This document shows, one piece after another, positions 16,909 through 26,444 of a stretch of DNA of 60,861 bases (positions within the stretch are counted from its first letter, which is position 1; each line of letters opens with the position of its first letter). A program made the position numbers and the translations under genes. The notes below the pieces were generated by a model that was given only the letters and a program-made list of their open reading frames with translations, made no database searches and was not told the origin of the DNA. The stretch comes from an uncultured Pseudohongiella sp. (GTDB taxonomy: Bacteria; Pseudomonadota; Gammaproteobacteria; Pseudomonadales; Pseudohongiellaceae). The stretch is taken from NCBI GenBank assembly GCA_902591495.1, contig CACJAW010000009.1, positions 1 through 60,861 of the forward strand, read 5' to 3'.

Positions 16909-18588
16909 TTACGCGGTTTCTATTAGCTCTCGTGCAACTACTTTTAAAGCGAGAACTTCCTCGGCTCCTTCAAAAATTGAAAGTACACGAGCGTCAACAA
17001 AATATCGTGATACTGCACTTTCTTCTGCGTAGCCCATCCCTCCATGAATTTGCATAGCCTCACGCGTCAGCCATTCAGCCGCTCGGCAGCTAAACAATTT
17101 TACTAAGCTTGCTTCCATTTGGCCTTTACCTCTATCCAAGAGATCAGCTACCGCATAGCTGAACTGTCTACAAGCGGTAATCGTGGAAAGCATCCTTGCT
17201 AATTTCATTTGAGTAAGCTGAAATTCACCTAAAGATTTTTCAAAAACCTTTCGTTCCTGAGAATAGCTCATAGCCTTTTCAAAAGCTGCCTGCATTAAAC
17301 CAGTCGCTCGAGCTGCGGTTTGAATCCTACCACCAGAAAAACCTGCCATTGTGTAATAAAAACCTCTCCCTAAGCCAGCATTGCCCCCAACTAGATGCTC
17401 ATTAGATACAAAAAAATCTTCGAAAAATAAGTCAAAGGAATGCATACCCCTATACCCAAGGGTTGCTATAGATTTGCCACTCAACTTACCTCCCTGAACT
17501 TGATGGTGTTCGAACTTATGTCCTGAAAAAGCTGGCTTCTCAATGAGGAACATGCTTAATCCTTTGTGGCCCAACGAAATATCCGGGTTAGTCCTTGCAA
17601 GGGTAACAATAAGTTCAGAGCGACCCGCGAAGGTACACCATGTCTTGCTTCCATTCAAAATCCAACCACCTTCAGCCGGGGTAGCTTTCAAGCTTACGGC
17701 AGCAACATCTGAACCTGTGTTTGGTTCAGTGATTGATATTGCACAGAGTGTTTTTCCCGAAGCTAATTTAGGCAGCCAAAATTGCTGCTGGCTCTCTGTG
17801 CCTCCCGCCAATAATGCTCTTGCAGCGATCTCTGGTCTAGTTATTAAACTACCCGCAGCTCCTAAAGATCCTCTAGACAACTCTTCGGTAACGACAATCA
17901 TACCCAAACTATCCGACTTGTTATCCGGCTGGAGACCACCAAATTTTTCTGGTATGCAAGTCCCAAAACATCCCAGCTCAGACGCCGCTTCTATGATTTG
18001 TTCCGGAATATCTAAATCTTCTCGATGAATCTTTTCAGCAAGAGGCGCTACAATTTCATCAGAAAAACGATAAAAAGTGTCTCGTACTAATTCTTTTTCA
18101 TCATCTAATCCCGAGCGCAATCTATCAACTTTCTTATTAATGATCAGAGAACCAAGTGCTGAAATAATGCTAGGCCGATTATGTTTCAAAACATTTCTGT
18201 ATTCAGCGCTATTCTCTAGAGTGGTTAGTGACTCGAGTTCAATCCCAACATCAAGTGCAATTTTTTTCAATCGCCCCATAACATTGTCTAAAGTATCGCA
18301 TGCAAAAAGTAAGGCAAAAGCGCTTTCATAAGAATTCTCAGTGCTTTCCTTACAATAATGAAGGAAACTTTTTGCAGCAGCTATCTCTGCCACGCTAAAA
18401 GCTATTTGGTAACTGGAAAATTGATAATCATCAAGAAGTTCAGAGTCTAACTTATCTTCTACGGTACATGATGCTTTTAGACTAGCAAGCCCTTGAGACA
18501 GCATACCCTGAATGACTTCAAGCAATCTTCTAGCTGAGTCGAGTTCGAGCGCCGAATCACTTAGCATGTTTTTTTCTTTTGCTTGCAT
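16909..18588 (-). CDS. Long acyl-CoA dehydrogenase, methylsuccinyl-CoA dehydrogenase (Mcd)-like
   Basis: This 559-residue flavoprotein has an N-terminal helical extension of about 150 residues before the normal acyl-CoA dehydrogenase fold. Its length and the segments KTWCTFAGR, LGYRGMHSFDLFFEDFFV, REAMQIHGGMGYAEES and FVDARVLSIFEGAEE match my recollection of (2S)-methylsuccinyl-CoA dehydrogenase. The Glu in FEGA is the expected catalytic base. No other ethylmalonyl-CoA pathway gene is present here, so it may act on another 2-methyl-branched acyl-CoA. An alternative start is Met8. Confidence 0.82.
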   Translation of the reverse strand: MQAKEKNMLSDSALELDSARRLLEVIQGMLSQGLASLKASCTVEDKLDSELLDDYQFSSYQIAFSVAEIAAAKSFLHYCKESTENSYESAFALLFACDTLDNVMGRLKKIALDVGIELESLTTLENSAEYRNVLKHNRPSIISALGSLIINKKVDRLRSGLDDEKELVRDTFYRFSDEIVAPLAEKIHREDLDIPEQIIEAASELGCFGTCIPEKFGGLQPDNKSDSLGMIVVTEELSRGSLGAAGSLITRPEIAARALLAGGTESQQQFWLPKLASGKTLCAISITEPNTGSDVAAVSLKATPAEGGWILNGSKTWCTFAGRSELIVTLARTNPDISLGHKGLSMFLIEKPAFSGHKFEHHQVQGGKLSGKSIATLGYRGMHSFDLFFEDFFVSNEHLVGGNAGLGRGFYYTMAGFSGGRIQTAARATGLMQAAFEKAMSYSQERKVFEKSLGEFQLTQMKLARMLSTITACRQFSYAVADLLDRGKGQMEASLVKLFSCRAAEWLTREAMQIHGGMGYAEESAVSRYFVDARVLSIFEGAEEVLALKVVARELIETA

Positions 18589-18651
18589 GAAAATTTACAA
18601 AGAGAGTAAAAAAATCTTTTAGGTTGTTTAAATAGTTTCTCGTGACACTTC

Positions 18652-19851
18652 TTAGTTATATGGTCCCACGATAGAGATTGAGCAAATGTTTTGATGAGGA
18701 AAACCACCTAGATTATGGTTAAGGCCAAGCTTAGGCTCTGATAACTGTCTCGCGCCAGCTCTGCCATTTAATTGCAGGTAATTTTCATAAATCATACGCA
18801 GGCCGGACGCGCCAATTGGATGACCAAAGCATTTAAGACCACCATCTATCTGGCAAGGAGTCTTTCCATCTGCATCGAAATTTCCGTCTAAAACTTCATT
18901 AACTCCTTTACCTTCCTCTGCTAATTGTAAATCTTCCATAGTGACAAGTTCTGTAATCGAAAAACAATCATGAACTTCGGTCATGGTTATCTCTTCCTTT
19001 GGTCTGCGAATACCAGCTTCATCATAGGCTCTTTGAGAGGCTATACGGGTCGTTTTTAGATAAGATCCATCCCAACTTTCGTGACTCGATTCAGTTCCAT
19101 TAGACACGGCTAACTGCAGAGCCTTGACGGAAACGAGGTTTTCCTTACCCAAACTTTTTGCTAACTCCGGAGTCGTAACTATTGCACACGCAGACCCATC
19201 ACTGACCCCACAACAGTCGAACAGACCAATCGGCTCTGCGATATATGGAGCGTTGACAGCCTGTTCCGAAGTTATCTCTCGCTGCAAATGAGCTTTGGGA
19301 TTTTTTGCGCCATTCGCATGACTCTTAACTGACACATGAGCCATCGCTCTTTTTAGATCCTCTTTGTTAAGATTGTGCTTAGCGCGATAGCCAGTGGCAA
19401 GTTGAGCAAATGCGCCAGGTGCTGACAAATTAGGCCAGTACATGTCATTCTCTAATCCTCTAGACCTTTGTGGCAATCCCCCGTAGCCAGTATCTTTTAA
19501 CTTCTCCACACCAAGAGCTAGGGCTATATCGCAAGCACCAGAGGCTACCGCATAAACCGCTCCCCTAAATGCTTCCGTACCTGTTGCACACATATTTTCT
19601 ACTTTGGTAACGGGGATATAATTTAAGCGTAACGCAATTGCTAGAGGCATTGCTGACGCACCCACATTAAAAGCGTCAATACCGGCTCCGAACCAAGCCG
19701 CCTCAATTTGCCCTCGTTCAATGCCAGCATCTTGTATGCACTCCTCGAATGCCTCGACCATGAGTTCAGAGGGGCTTGATTCCCAACGTTCTCCAAATTT
19801 ACTGCAGCCCATCCCAAGAATAACAACTTTATCTTTTATTCCGCTTGCCAT
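18652..19851 (-). CDS. SCP-x-type thiolase / lipid-transfer-protein-like acetyl-CoA acetyltransferase
   Basis: This 399-residue thiolase of the SCP-x/Ltp branch has active-site Cys88 in VENMCATGTEAFRG, the TMTEVHDCFSITEL motif, and GGLKCFGHPIGASG with the general-base His. The branch cleaves 3-oxoacyl-CoAs with branched or bulky chains. In some steroid pathways it instead works as a retro-aldolase with a DUF35 partner. A DUF35-bearing protein is encoded 87 nt upstream, which supports a functional complex. Confidence 0.88.
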   Translation of the reverse strand: MASGIKDKVVILGMGCSKFGERWESSPSELMVEAFEECIQDAGIERGQIEAAWFGAGIDAFNVGASAMPLAIALRLNYIPVTKVENMCATGTEAFRGAVYAVASGACDIALALGVEKLKDTGYGGLPQRSRGLENDMYWPNLSAPGAFAQLATGYRAKHNLNKEDLKRAMAHVSVKSHANGAKNPKAHLQREITSEQAVNAPYIAEPIGLFDCCGVSDGSACAIVTTPELAKSLGKENLVSVKALQLAVSNGTESSHESWDGSYLKTTRIASQRAYDEAGIRRPKEEITMTEVHDCFSITELVTMEDLQLAEEGKGVNEVLDGNFDADGKTPCQIDGGLKCFGHPIGASGLRMIYENYLQLNGRAGARQLSEPKLGLNHNLGGFPHQNICSISIVGPYN

Positions 19852-19938
19852 CAGTCTTTACTCGCTCTTTAATTTTAAAAATCTTAATAGATTCAAACCT
19901 TCAAACCTTTAATCAGGGTTTTCATGGCATTCTAACAT

Positions 19939-21378
19939 TCAGTCTTCAATAACAGCTTTCCAAAAATACTTTCTAAATCCGCGCACAGAGTCGAACTGTC
20001 TTATACGAAAATGGACGGACACTCTGGAACCCGTGTCAATTTTACCTTCCTCAACTTCTGTAAAATCCATCATAATTTTACCGCCGCCATCAAATTTTAC
20101 CATGCCAAAGTACGCAGGCGGGTTCCAATCAAACGTTAATCTATCAGCCGTCCAAGTGGCGACGGTACCTAGCTTATCAGCAAAGGTATAGTCATCTTGA
20201 CTATCTAGCGCATTACACTCTGGGTTAACACAATATTTTTCTCGAGGAATTTGCACTGTCCCGCAAACCCGACATTTGCCCCCGATAAACCCGGTGAGTA
20301 GATCCTTTCTTCGATTATAACCAGAGAGGTAGGTTTGCTTGTCGACTTCACCGCGCTTGCCGATATCTTTTTCAATTAAATTATTAAAACTAAGAAATTT
20401 ATTATAGTTCATCTCTTCACGTCGATTAGCGAGCGCGGATTCAACACCCACAAATGGCTTATACTTTGTTATCGCCTCTGTCGTCCTAAAAAGTATGGCA
20501 TCGCAGCCCTGGCCAAAACCCAAGACTAAGATGTATTCTCCGGGATCGGCTGTCTCCAAAGCTTTAGAGAACAAAACTATAGGCTGCGCCGCGCCTGCGA
20601 CTCCTACACTTGATATTTGGTTATCTACAACAGCCTCTTGAGCAACTCCAAGCTTCTTTGCTATTGCTCCAGGTGTACGGGCCTGATCACTCGGAAGAAC
20701 CAGATGAGCTATTTCTTCGGATTTTATATTTGCTTTGTTTAGAAGCTTTTCCACAGCGGGTGGAATGACCTTCAAATATCCCTCATCTCTTATCCAACGC
20801 TCCTCCCAATCGTAATCGAAATCCGATTCTTCTCCTCGATAATGATCAACAAAGTCTACTGCCGAGGTTTCTACTCCAATACATTCTGCGATGACATTTT
20901 TATGGCCGATAATCAATGCTCCCGCAGCGTCTCCCCAAAGCATCTCGGAACGGGAGCCTGCCTTGCTTCTTCGATGCTCAGAGGAAACCAGAAGCGCGTC
21001 GCTCTCAACGTCAGACTCGAGCAATGATATGAGTGATGATGTTGCTGATCTTTGAGATGCCCCAATATCCATAGTTCTAATGTTGCTTTGAAGATTTAAA
21101 GCCTCACTAAGAACTACAGAATTTTGCCGATCTGTGAAAGGAAAAGTCGTCGAAGCAAGGTATAAGGACTTGATTTGTGCAGCGTTAGAAGAGGCCAAAC
21201 AATTTTTTGCTGCTTCCACTGCCATTGTTATCGTGTCCTCGTCCCAGTTACAAATAGCCCGTTCACCCTTTGCTATAGAATTTAGACTGGCATCGAACCA
21301 GGAATTTGCTGTAGCAATTGATTTTTTGTTCAATCTAGCACGAGGAACATAAACGCCATGCGCTGAAACTCCAATCAT
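19939..21378 (-). CDS. HMG-CoA-synthase-like (thiolase fold) protein fused to a DUF35 zinc-ribbon/OB domain
   Basis: This 479-residue fusion has a thiolase-fold domain of the HMG-CoA synthase type at residues 1-310 and a DUF35 domain from about 345. DUF35 has a rubredoxin-like zinc ribbon (Cys369, Cys372, Cys383, Cys388) and an OB fold (VATWTADRLTFDWNPPAYFG). In the synthase domain the place of the nucleophilic cysteine reads DIGASQRSATSSL, with Gln109 or a neighbour instead of Cys. The general-base His region reads HLVLPSDQARTP. It may be a scaffold or substrate-channelling partner of the adjacent thiolase, not an independent synthase. Confidence 0.85.
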   Translation of the reverse strand: MIGVSAHGVYVPRARLNKKSIATANSWFDASLNSIAKGERAICNWDEDTITMAVEAAKNCLASSNAAQIKSLYLASTTFPFTDRQNSVVLSEALNLQSNIRTMDIGASQRSATSSLISLLESDVESDALLVSSEHRRSKAGSRSEMLWGDAAGALIIGHKNVIAECIGVETSAVDFVDHYRGEESDFDYDWEERWIRDEGYLKVIPPAVEKLLNKANIKSEEIAHLVLPSDQARTPGAIAKKLGVAQEAVVDNQISSVGVAGAAQPIVLFSKALETADPGEYILVLGFGQGCDAILFRTTEAITKYKPFVGVESALANRREEMNYNKFLSFNNLIEKDIGKRGEVDKQTYLSGYNRRKDLLTGFIGGKCRVCGTVQIPREKYCVNPECNALDSQDDYTFADKLGTVATWTADRLTFDWNPPAYFGMVKFDGGGKIMMDFTEVEEGKIDTGSRVSVHFRIRQFDSVRGFRKYFWKAVIED

Positions 21379-21388
21379 AATTTACCTC

Positions 21389-22528
21389 TCAAATGGTCCT
21401 TCCAATCACGATTTTCATTACCTCCGAAGTACCACCATAAATTCTTCTCACTCTTGAGTCTACAAACAGCCGAGATATGGGATATTCATTCATGTAACCA
21501 TAACCACCGAACAATTGAAGGCACGTATCTACAATCTTGTTGCCCGTTTCAGTTGTCCATAACTTGGCCATAGCTCCTTCATCTGGAGTTAGTTTGCCAT
21601 CAATAATCTTAGCCAGGCACTGATCAATATATGCCCAGCCCACAGCCAAATCAGTTTTCATCTCCGCTAATTTAAACTGAGTGTTCTGAAATTCATAAAT
21701 TTGCTTCCCGAAAGCGTTCCGCTGTTTAACATAGTCAACCGTTAATTCGTATGCCCGTTGTGCTTCTGCCAGCGCACGACAAGCAATCGTTATCCGCTCC
21801 CTGGGTAATTCATTCATAAGAACAGCAAAACCAGCGCCAGCCTTACCAAGAAGATTTGTCTTGGGAACTCTGACATCTGAAAAAAACATCTCGGACGTGT
21901 CCGCAGCCTTTTGGCCAATTTTTTCAAGATTCCTTCCTCTACTAAAGCCATCTCGATCTGTCTCAACAATAATAAGGCTTATACCTTTCGCACCCGCTTT
22001 AGGATCTGTTGAGCATGCCAAGAGTACGAAATCACAATTCTGTCCGTTAGTGATAAACGTTTTCTGCCCATTGATTACAAAGTCATCACCTTCCTCAACA
22101 GCTGTGGTTCTTAATGCCTTTAAATCACTGCCACAACCGGGTTCAGTCATTCCAATAGCTGGTATCGCCTCACCTGTAACCATTTTTGGCAACCATTGCC
22201 GCTTCTGCTCCTCGCTGCCTCCATGCAATAGATAATAAGCAACAATGTCTGAAGAAACTGAAAAACCGACACTAGCACCCCCGATTGCAAATCCAACCTC
22301 TTCAGATAAGACCATATTGTATAGAAAATCTGCTCCAGGCCCTCCATATTCAGATGGGATGCCACAACAATGGAATCCGTTTTCACCTGCTTTCAGCCAA
22401 AATTCTTTTGGCAATCGGCCCTCTTTTTCCCACTGATCAATATAGGGTTCTAATTCCTCCCTGAAAAAGCGTCTAGCGCTGGCCCTAAAAAGCTCATGAT
22501 CGCTGTTATATATCGCACGATTGTGCAT
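21389..22528 (-). CDS. Acyl-CoA dehydrogenase
   Basis: This standard-length (379-residue) FAD-dependent acyl-CoA dehydrogenase has AIGMTEPGCGSDLKALRTTA, GQKTFITNGQNCDFVL, LGKAGAGFAVLMNELPRERI and LQLFGGYGYMNEYPISR. The C-terminal RRIYGGTSEVMKIVIGR has Gly where the MCAD-type catalytic Glu (IYEGT) sits. The base therefore probably lies elsewhere, as in isovaleryl-CoA and long-chain enzymes. It is first gene of the eight-gene cluster and introduces the alpha-beta double bond. Confidence 0.9.
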   Translation of the reverse strand: MHNRAIYNSDHELFRASARRFFREELEPYIDQWEKEGRLPKEFWLKAGENGFHCCGIPSEYGGPGADFLYNMVLSEEVGFAIGGASVGFSVSSDIVAYYLLHGGSEEQKRQWLPKMVTGEAIPAIGMTEPGCGSDLKALRTTAVEEGDDFVINGQKTFITNGQNCDFVLLACSTDPKAGAKGISLIIVETDRDGFSRGRNLEKIGQKAADTSEMFFSDVRVPKTNLLGKAGAGFAVLMNELPRERITIACRALAEAQRAYELTVDYVKQRNAFGKQIYEFQNTQFKLAEMKTDLAVGWAYIDQCLAKIIDGKLTPDEGAMAKLWTTETGNKIVDTCLQLFGGYGYMNEYPISRLFVDSRVRRIYGGTSEVMKIVIGRTI

Positions 22529-22683
22529 TAAAACGGTCCCCTGATCTCAACACTAAAAGACTGGCGATTCTATTCGAAATAACACTGAATTGCGATCTGG
22601 AAAAATTTACGAAAAGCGCTAGCGAAAATTACAAAAGAATCGAAATTCAGGTAACTAACGCTAACGACTGGTCTCACTTAATT

Positions 22684-23499
22684 TTAAAGCAGTTTACCCC
22701 AATCAAAATTTGGATCAGCAACTGCAAAAAAATTGGGGTTTAACAGGCTCGATTTCTGATTGTACTTGAGCGATCGAAAGTTGGCGTCGAAAATTTCCCC
22801 GCCTGACCCGGCAAGCACCGCGTGTGCAGCAGCCGTATCCCACTCACAAGTGGGAGTCAGTCTGGGGTATAAATCTGCTTTCCCCTCAGCAAGTAAGCAT
22901 ATTTTAAGAGAACTCCCCATGGTAACAATCTCAACTTCCCCTACTTTCTCAGAAATGTTTTGTATCAAATTATCTAGCAAGTCGTTGCGATGGCTTCGAC
23001 TTGTCAAGACTTTAATAGCTCTGGAAGGATTCTCAATTTTCCTCGCATGAATTTCTCTCGCTACATTGCCCTCGTCCACTATCCATGCTCCAAATCCCCT
23101 TTTACCTAGATAAGTAACACCACTCACTGGTACATGAACTGCTCCCATCTCCGGGATACCATTTCGAATGTGCGCAATGTTTACCGTAAATTCACCGTTC
23201 TGCTTTATGAACTCTTTTGTTCCATCTAACGGGTCAATTAACCAATAATCTATCCAAGATTCCCGTGTTCTATATGAAGGTTTATCAGACTCCTCAGACA
23301 GTATGGGGAAATTAACTGGTAATTTTTTTAACGCTTGAACAATTGTGCTATTTGCAAGTCGATCAGCTTCTGTGATGGGCGAATCGTCTCCTTTATAACT
23401 GATCCGGGAATTACTGGGGTCAGAGTAAACAGAGAGTACTTCCGACCCAGCTTCCCTAATTATTTCAAGTAAAATAGTAAGTTGATCGTCATTCCACAT
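22684..23499 (-). CDS. cysQ: 3'(2'),5'-bisphosphate nucleotidase CysQ
   Basis: This 271-residue inositol-monophosphatase-fold enzyme hydrolyses 3'-phosphoadenosine 5'-phosphate to AMP, removing an inhibitory by-product of sulfate assimilation. Metal-binding motifs are ILSEESD, WLIDPLDGTKEF and CEWDTAAAHAVL. It is divergent from yrfG-hslR, an arrangement common in gammaproteobacteria. Confidence 0.92.
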   Translation of the reverse strand: MWNDDQLTILLEIIREAGSEVLSVYSDPSNSRISYKGDDSPITEADRLANSTIVQALKKLPVNFPILSEESDKPSYRTRESWIDYWLIDPLDGTKEFIKQNGEFTVNIAHIRNGIPEMGAVHVPVSGVTYLGKRGFGAWIVDEGNVAREIHARKIENPSRAIKVLTSRSHRNDLLDNLIQNISEKVGEVEIVTMGSSLKICLLAEGKADLYPRLTPTCEWDTAAAHAVLAGSGGEIFDANFRSLKYNQKSSLLNPNFFAVADPNFDWGKLL

Positions 23500-23604
23500 A
23501 AACGAATAGTCCTGCTAATTAATATTTCCCGAGTAAATTAAATAGGCCCATTTGTAAATACAAACATGTTGCATTACTCTGCCATGGTTGCCAAGAGATA
23601 GTAA

Positions 23605-24285
23605 ATGAAATTTGAAACTCCACCCTGGACAGAGATCGACACAGTAATGTTTGATATGGATGGAACCTTGTTGGATCTCCAATTTGACAACTACTTTTTC
23701 CTAGAGTTAATCCCAGAGACTTACGCAGAAATTAATTCCATTTCAAAAGAAGAGTCGCTCATAATAATTAAAAGGCTGTATCAAGAAGTTCAAGGCACCC
23801 TTAAATGGTACTCGATTGACTACTGGACAGACCGATTGAAAATCGACATTCGGAGTTTAAAACGGTCCGTGGTTAACAAGATATCTATTCGGCCTAACGT
23901 AGAATTATTCTTGTCAAAACTACTAAACCTCAACAAACGACTTCTTTTAGTAACAAATGCGCACCCGGAAACTTTGCGGATAAAAGTGGAACATACAGGA
24001 ATATTTGATTGCTTTGAGCAACTAATCAGCTCCCATACCCTTATGCTCGCAAAAGAAAATCCTGGTTTTTGGAAACGTCTACAAGCCATCAACCCCTATA
24101 ATCCTAACCGTACAATTCTGATCGATGACTCACTCCCAGTTCTCAGACAAGCAAAAATTGAGCATCTTAAATATTTGTGGGGAATAAAAACTCCAGATAG
24201 TCAAGGAAAGGGTCAGATATCGTGCGAATTTCCTTTAATCGATGATTTCAAACAATGCTTCCCAAATCAAACCACCGGACTCTGA
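23605..24285 (+). CDS. yrfG: HAD-family GMP/IMP 5'-nucleotidase YrfG
   Basis: This 226-residue HAD hydrolase has motif I FDMDGTLLDL (nucleophile and acid Asp pair), motif II LLVTNAHP, the lysine in LMLAKENPGFW and motif IV ILIDDSLPVL. YrfG dephosphorylates purine mononucleotides. It is followed by hslR after one base, as in enterobacteria and pseudomonads. Confidence 0.87.
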   Translation: MKFETPPWTEIDTVMFDMDGTLLDLQFDNYFFLELIPETYAEINSISKEESLIIIKRLYQEVQGTLKWYSIDYWTDRLKIDIRSLKRSVVNKISIRPNVELFLSKLLNLNKRLLLVTNAHPETLRIKVEHTGIFDCFEQLISSHTLMLAKENPGFWKRLQAINPYNPNRTILIDDSLPVLRQAKIEHLKYLWGIKTPDSQGKGQISCEFPLIDDFKQCFPNQTTGL

Positions 24286-24286
24286 A

Positions 24287-24691
24287 ATGGTCAACTCAAG
24301 AAAAGTCTTTACCAGCGAGCGAATTCGAATAGATAAATGGTTGTGGGCAGCCAGATTCTTCAAGACTCGCGGAGTTGCAAAGCAAGCTATTGAGGGTGGT
24401 AAAGTTCAAGTAGATGGCCAGAGAACTAAGCCAAGTAAGGAAATCGAGGTCGGAGCCAAAATTAGAGTGAAACAGGGCTTTGATGAGAAAACCATTCTAG
24501 TTAAGTCACTTAGCGATCAGAGGCGGCCTTTCTCAGAGGCAAAGCTTATGTTTGAGGAAACAGATGAGAGCATTGAGAAACGCCTGATTCTCTCCGAACA
24601 ACGAAAAGCCCAACCAACAATTTGGACATCATCCTCTAAGCCTAATAAGAAGCAGAGGCGCCTTATTCATGAATTTAAGCAACGAAGTTGA
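24287..24691 (+). CDS. hslR: Heat shock protein 15 (ribosome-associated S4-domain protein)
   Basis: An S4 RNA-binding domain (RIRIDKWLWAARFFKTRG to VQVDGQRTKPS) is followed by a basic C-terminal tail rich in Lys and Arg. Hsp15 binds free 50S subunits still carrying peptidyl-tRNA and helps recycle them. The open frame extends further 5' into yrfG, but the ATG at 24287, just after the yrfG stop, gives the normal length (134 residues). Confidence 0.9.
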   Translation: MVNSRKVFTSERIRIDKWLWAARFFKTRGVAKQAIEGGKVQVDGQRTKPSKEIEVGAKIRVKQGFDEKTILVKSLSDQRRPFSEAKLMFEETDESIEKRLILSEQRKAQPTIWTSSSKPNKKQRRLIHEFKQRS

Positions 24692-24751
24692 ACGAATTCG
24701 AGCCAGAACGCTTAAGAGACACTGCAGACTGTTCCCATGTCTAAGGGATAT

Positions 24752-24781
24752 TTGACATAATGCGATTCCGTCTTAGATACA
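24752..24781 (+). promoter_or_regulatory. Candidate promoter of gshA
   Basis: A perfect TTGACA lies at 24752-24757, followed after 16-18 nt by a weak -10 within TAGATACA (24773-24780). It is 45-75 nt upstream of the gshA start. The -10 match is poor, so confidence is limited. Confidence 0.35.
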
Positions 24782-24826
24782 GAGTGATCAAATAAGTTAA
24801 GTATATCGAGACGATTAGGAGTTATT

Positions 24827-26395
24827 TTGGGCAATCAATTCAGTGAATCCCTCAAAAGGTACCAACTAAAAGCTTTTGAGGATGATTGGGGAGCGCTACA
24901 GAGGGGAATCGAGAAAGAAAGCCTGCGTGTAAAGTCTAATGGCCATATATCACACTCGCCGCACCCAAACAGGCTTGGTTCGGCTCTGACTAACCCATAC
25001 ATTACAACTGATTTTTCTGAGGCGCTGCTGGAATTAATTACTCCGGTTTCACAAACCATCGACGGTTGTCTGGAAGAGCTGGAAAATATCCATCGATACA
25101 CGCAGCAGAATATAGAGAATGACGAAATACTTTGGGCCTCCAGTATGCCCTGTCCACTAAGCGCAGATACAGAAATTCCAATCGCTCAGTATGGAAAATC
25201 CAATATAGGAAAACTAAAGACTCTCTACCGGCATGGCCTACACCATAGGTATGGTAGCCTCATGCAGGCTATAGCTGGGATTCATTATAATTTTTCAATG
25301 CCTGACTCATTTTGGGAGTCATATAAACTTCTCTGTAAATTTAAAGGCCCAACTCAAGAATTTAAGACAGAGAAGTATCTTCACTTGATTCGTAACTTCC
25401 ATCGATTTTCTTGGCTACTTTTGTACTTGTTTGGCGCTTCACCAACGGCATGCAAATGCTTTGTAGAGGGGCGAGCGCATGATCTATCAAAATTAGATGG
25501 CACAACTTTATTCAAGCCTTTTGCAACTTGCTTAAGAATGGGTAATCTCGGTTACAAAAGTGAAGCACAACAATCCCTTTTTGTTTGTTATAACGACCTT
25601 GAGACATACGTAGAGTGTCTGGGTGGAGCAATAAAAACCCCATACCCGGAATACGTAAAAATTGGTCATGAAAAAGACGGCAAGTATAAACAAATAAATT
25701 CTAACCTACTCCAACTGGAGAATGAGTTTTATTCTACGATAAGACCAAAACGTAACGTCGAAAATGGAGAAAAACCTCTGGACGCGCTTACCAATCGAGG
25801 AATCGAATATGTTGAGGTAAGAGCACTTGATCTAGATCCGTATTCTCCGGTGGGTATAAGTAGAGGGCAAATTCATTTCTTAGATTCGTTTTTACTCCAC
25901 TGTCTGTTGGCTGAAAGTCCCGATTGCAACAGAGATGAATTTTTTGAAGTAGCTAATAATCTAAATTTAGTTGTTAGTAGGGGTAGAGAGCCAAATTTAC
26001 CTCTATCGAGTAAGGGTAAAACAAGGGTGTTGCGTGAGTGGTCTATGGAAATAATAAACGATATAAAACACAGCGCATCCATTTTGGATAAGGTTAATCA
26101 AAGCAACGAATATTCTCTTTCAGCCTTTGAGCAAGAGGAAAAAATTAAAAACCCGGGACTAACACCATCTGGCCGTATGCTTGATCAAATGAAAAAAGAG
26201 GGCATGTCCTTTTTCGAATTTTCCATGGAACATTCAAAAAGCCATTCAAAAACTCTCAGAGAGGCGGAAATAAATCAAAACTTTTTGACGCATATGAAAA
26301 ATGTCAGCAGTAAATCTCTTTTCGATCAACAAGAGATTGAGAAATCTGACTCAACAGATTTCAAAACGTTTCTGGACCAGTGGAATGACTTCTAA
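24827..26395 (+). CDS. gshA: Glutamate-cysteine ligase (E. coli type)
   Basis: This 522-residue enzyme catalyses the first and rate-limiting step of glutathione synthesis. Family segments are GIEKESLRV (substrate-binding Glu-Lys-Glu), ITTDFSEALLELITP, GIHYNFSMP, EYVEVRALDLDP (metal ligands) and TPSGRMLDQM. The start is TTG at 24827 with AGGAG at 24818-24822. The glutathione synthase gene gshB is also in this window, at 58224. Confidence 0.93.
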   Translation: MGNQFSESLKRYQLKAFEDDWGALQRGIEKESLRVKSNGHISHSPHPNRLGSALTNPYITTDFSEALLELITPVSQTIDGCLEELENIHRYTQQNIENDEILWASSMPCPLSADTEIPIAQYGKSNIGKLKTLYRHGLHHRYGSLMQAIAGIHYNFSMPDSFWESYKLLCKFKGPTQEFKTEKYLHLIRNFHRFSWLLLYLFGASPTACKCFVEGRAHDLSKLDGTTLFKPFATCLRMGNLGYKSEAQQSLFVCYNDLETYVECLGGAIKTPYPEYVKIGHEKDGKYKQINSNLLQLENEFYSTIRPKRNVENGEKPLDALTNRGIEYVEVRALDLDPYSPVGISRGQIHFLDSFLLHCLLAESPDCNRDEFFEVANNLNLVVSRGREPNLPLSSKGKTRVLREWSMEIINDIKHSASILDKVNQSNEYSLSAFEQEEKIKNPGLTPSGRMLDQMKKEGMSFFEFSMEHSKSHSKTLREAEINQNFLTHMKNVSSKSLFDQQEIEKSDSTDFKTFLDQWNDF

Positions 26396-26444
26396 AGGAT
26401 TTCACAGAACAAAATCCTAAAGTTCCCTGACTTGAAGTTATATA

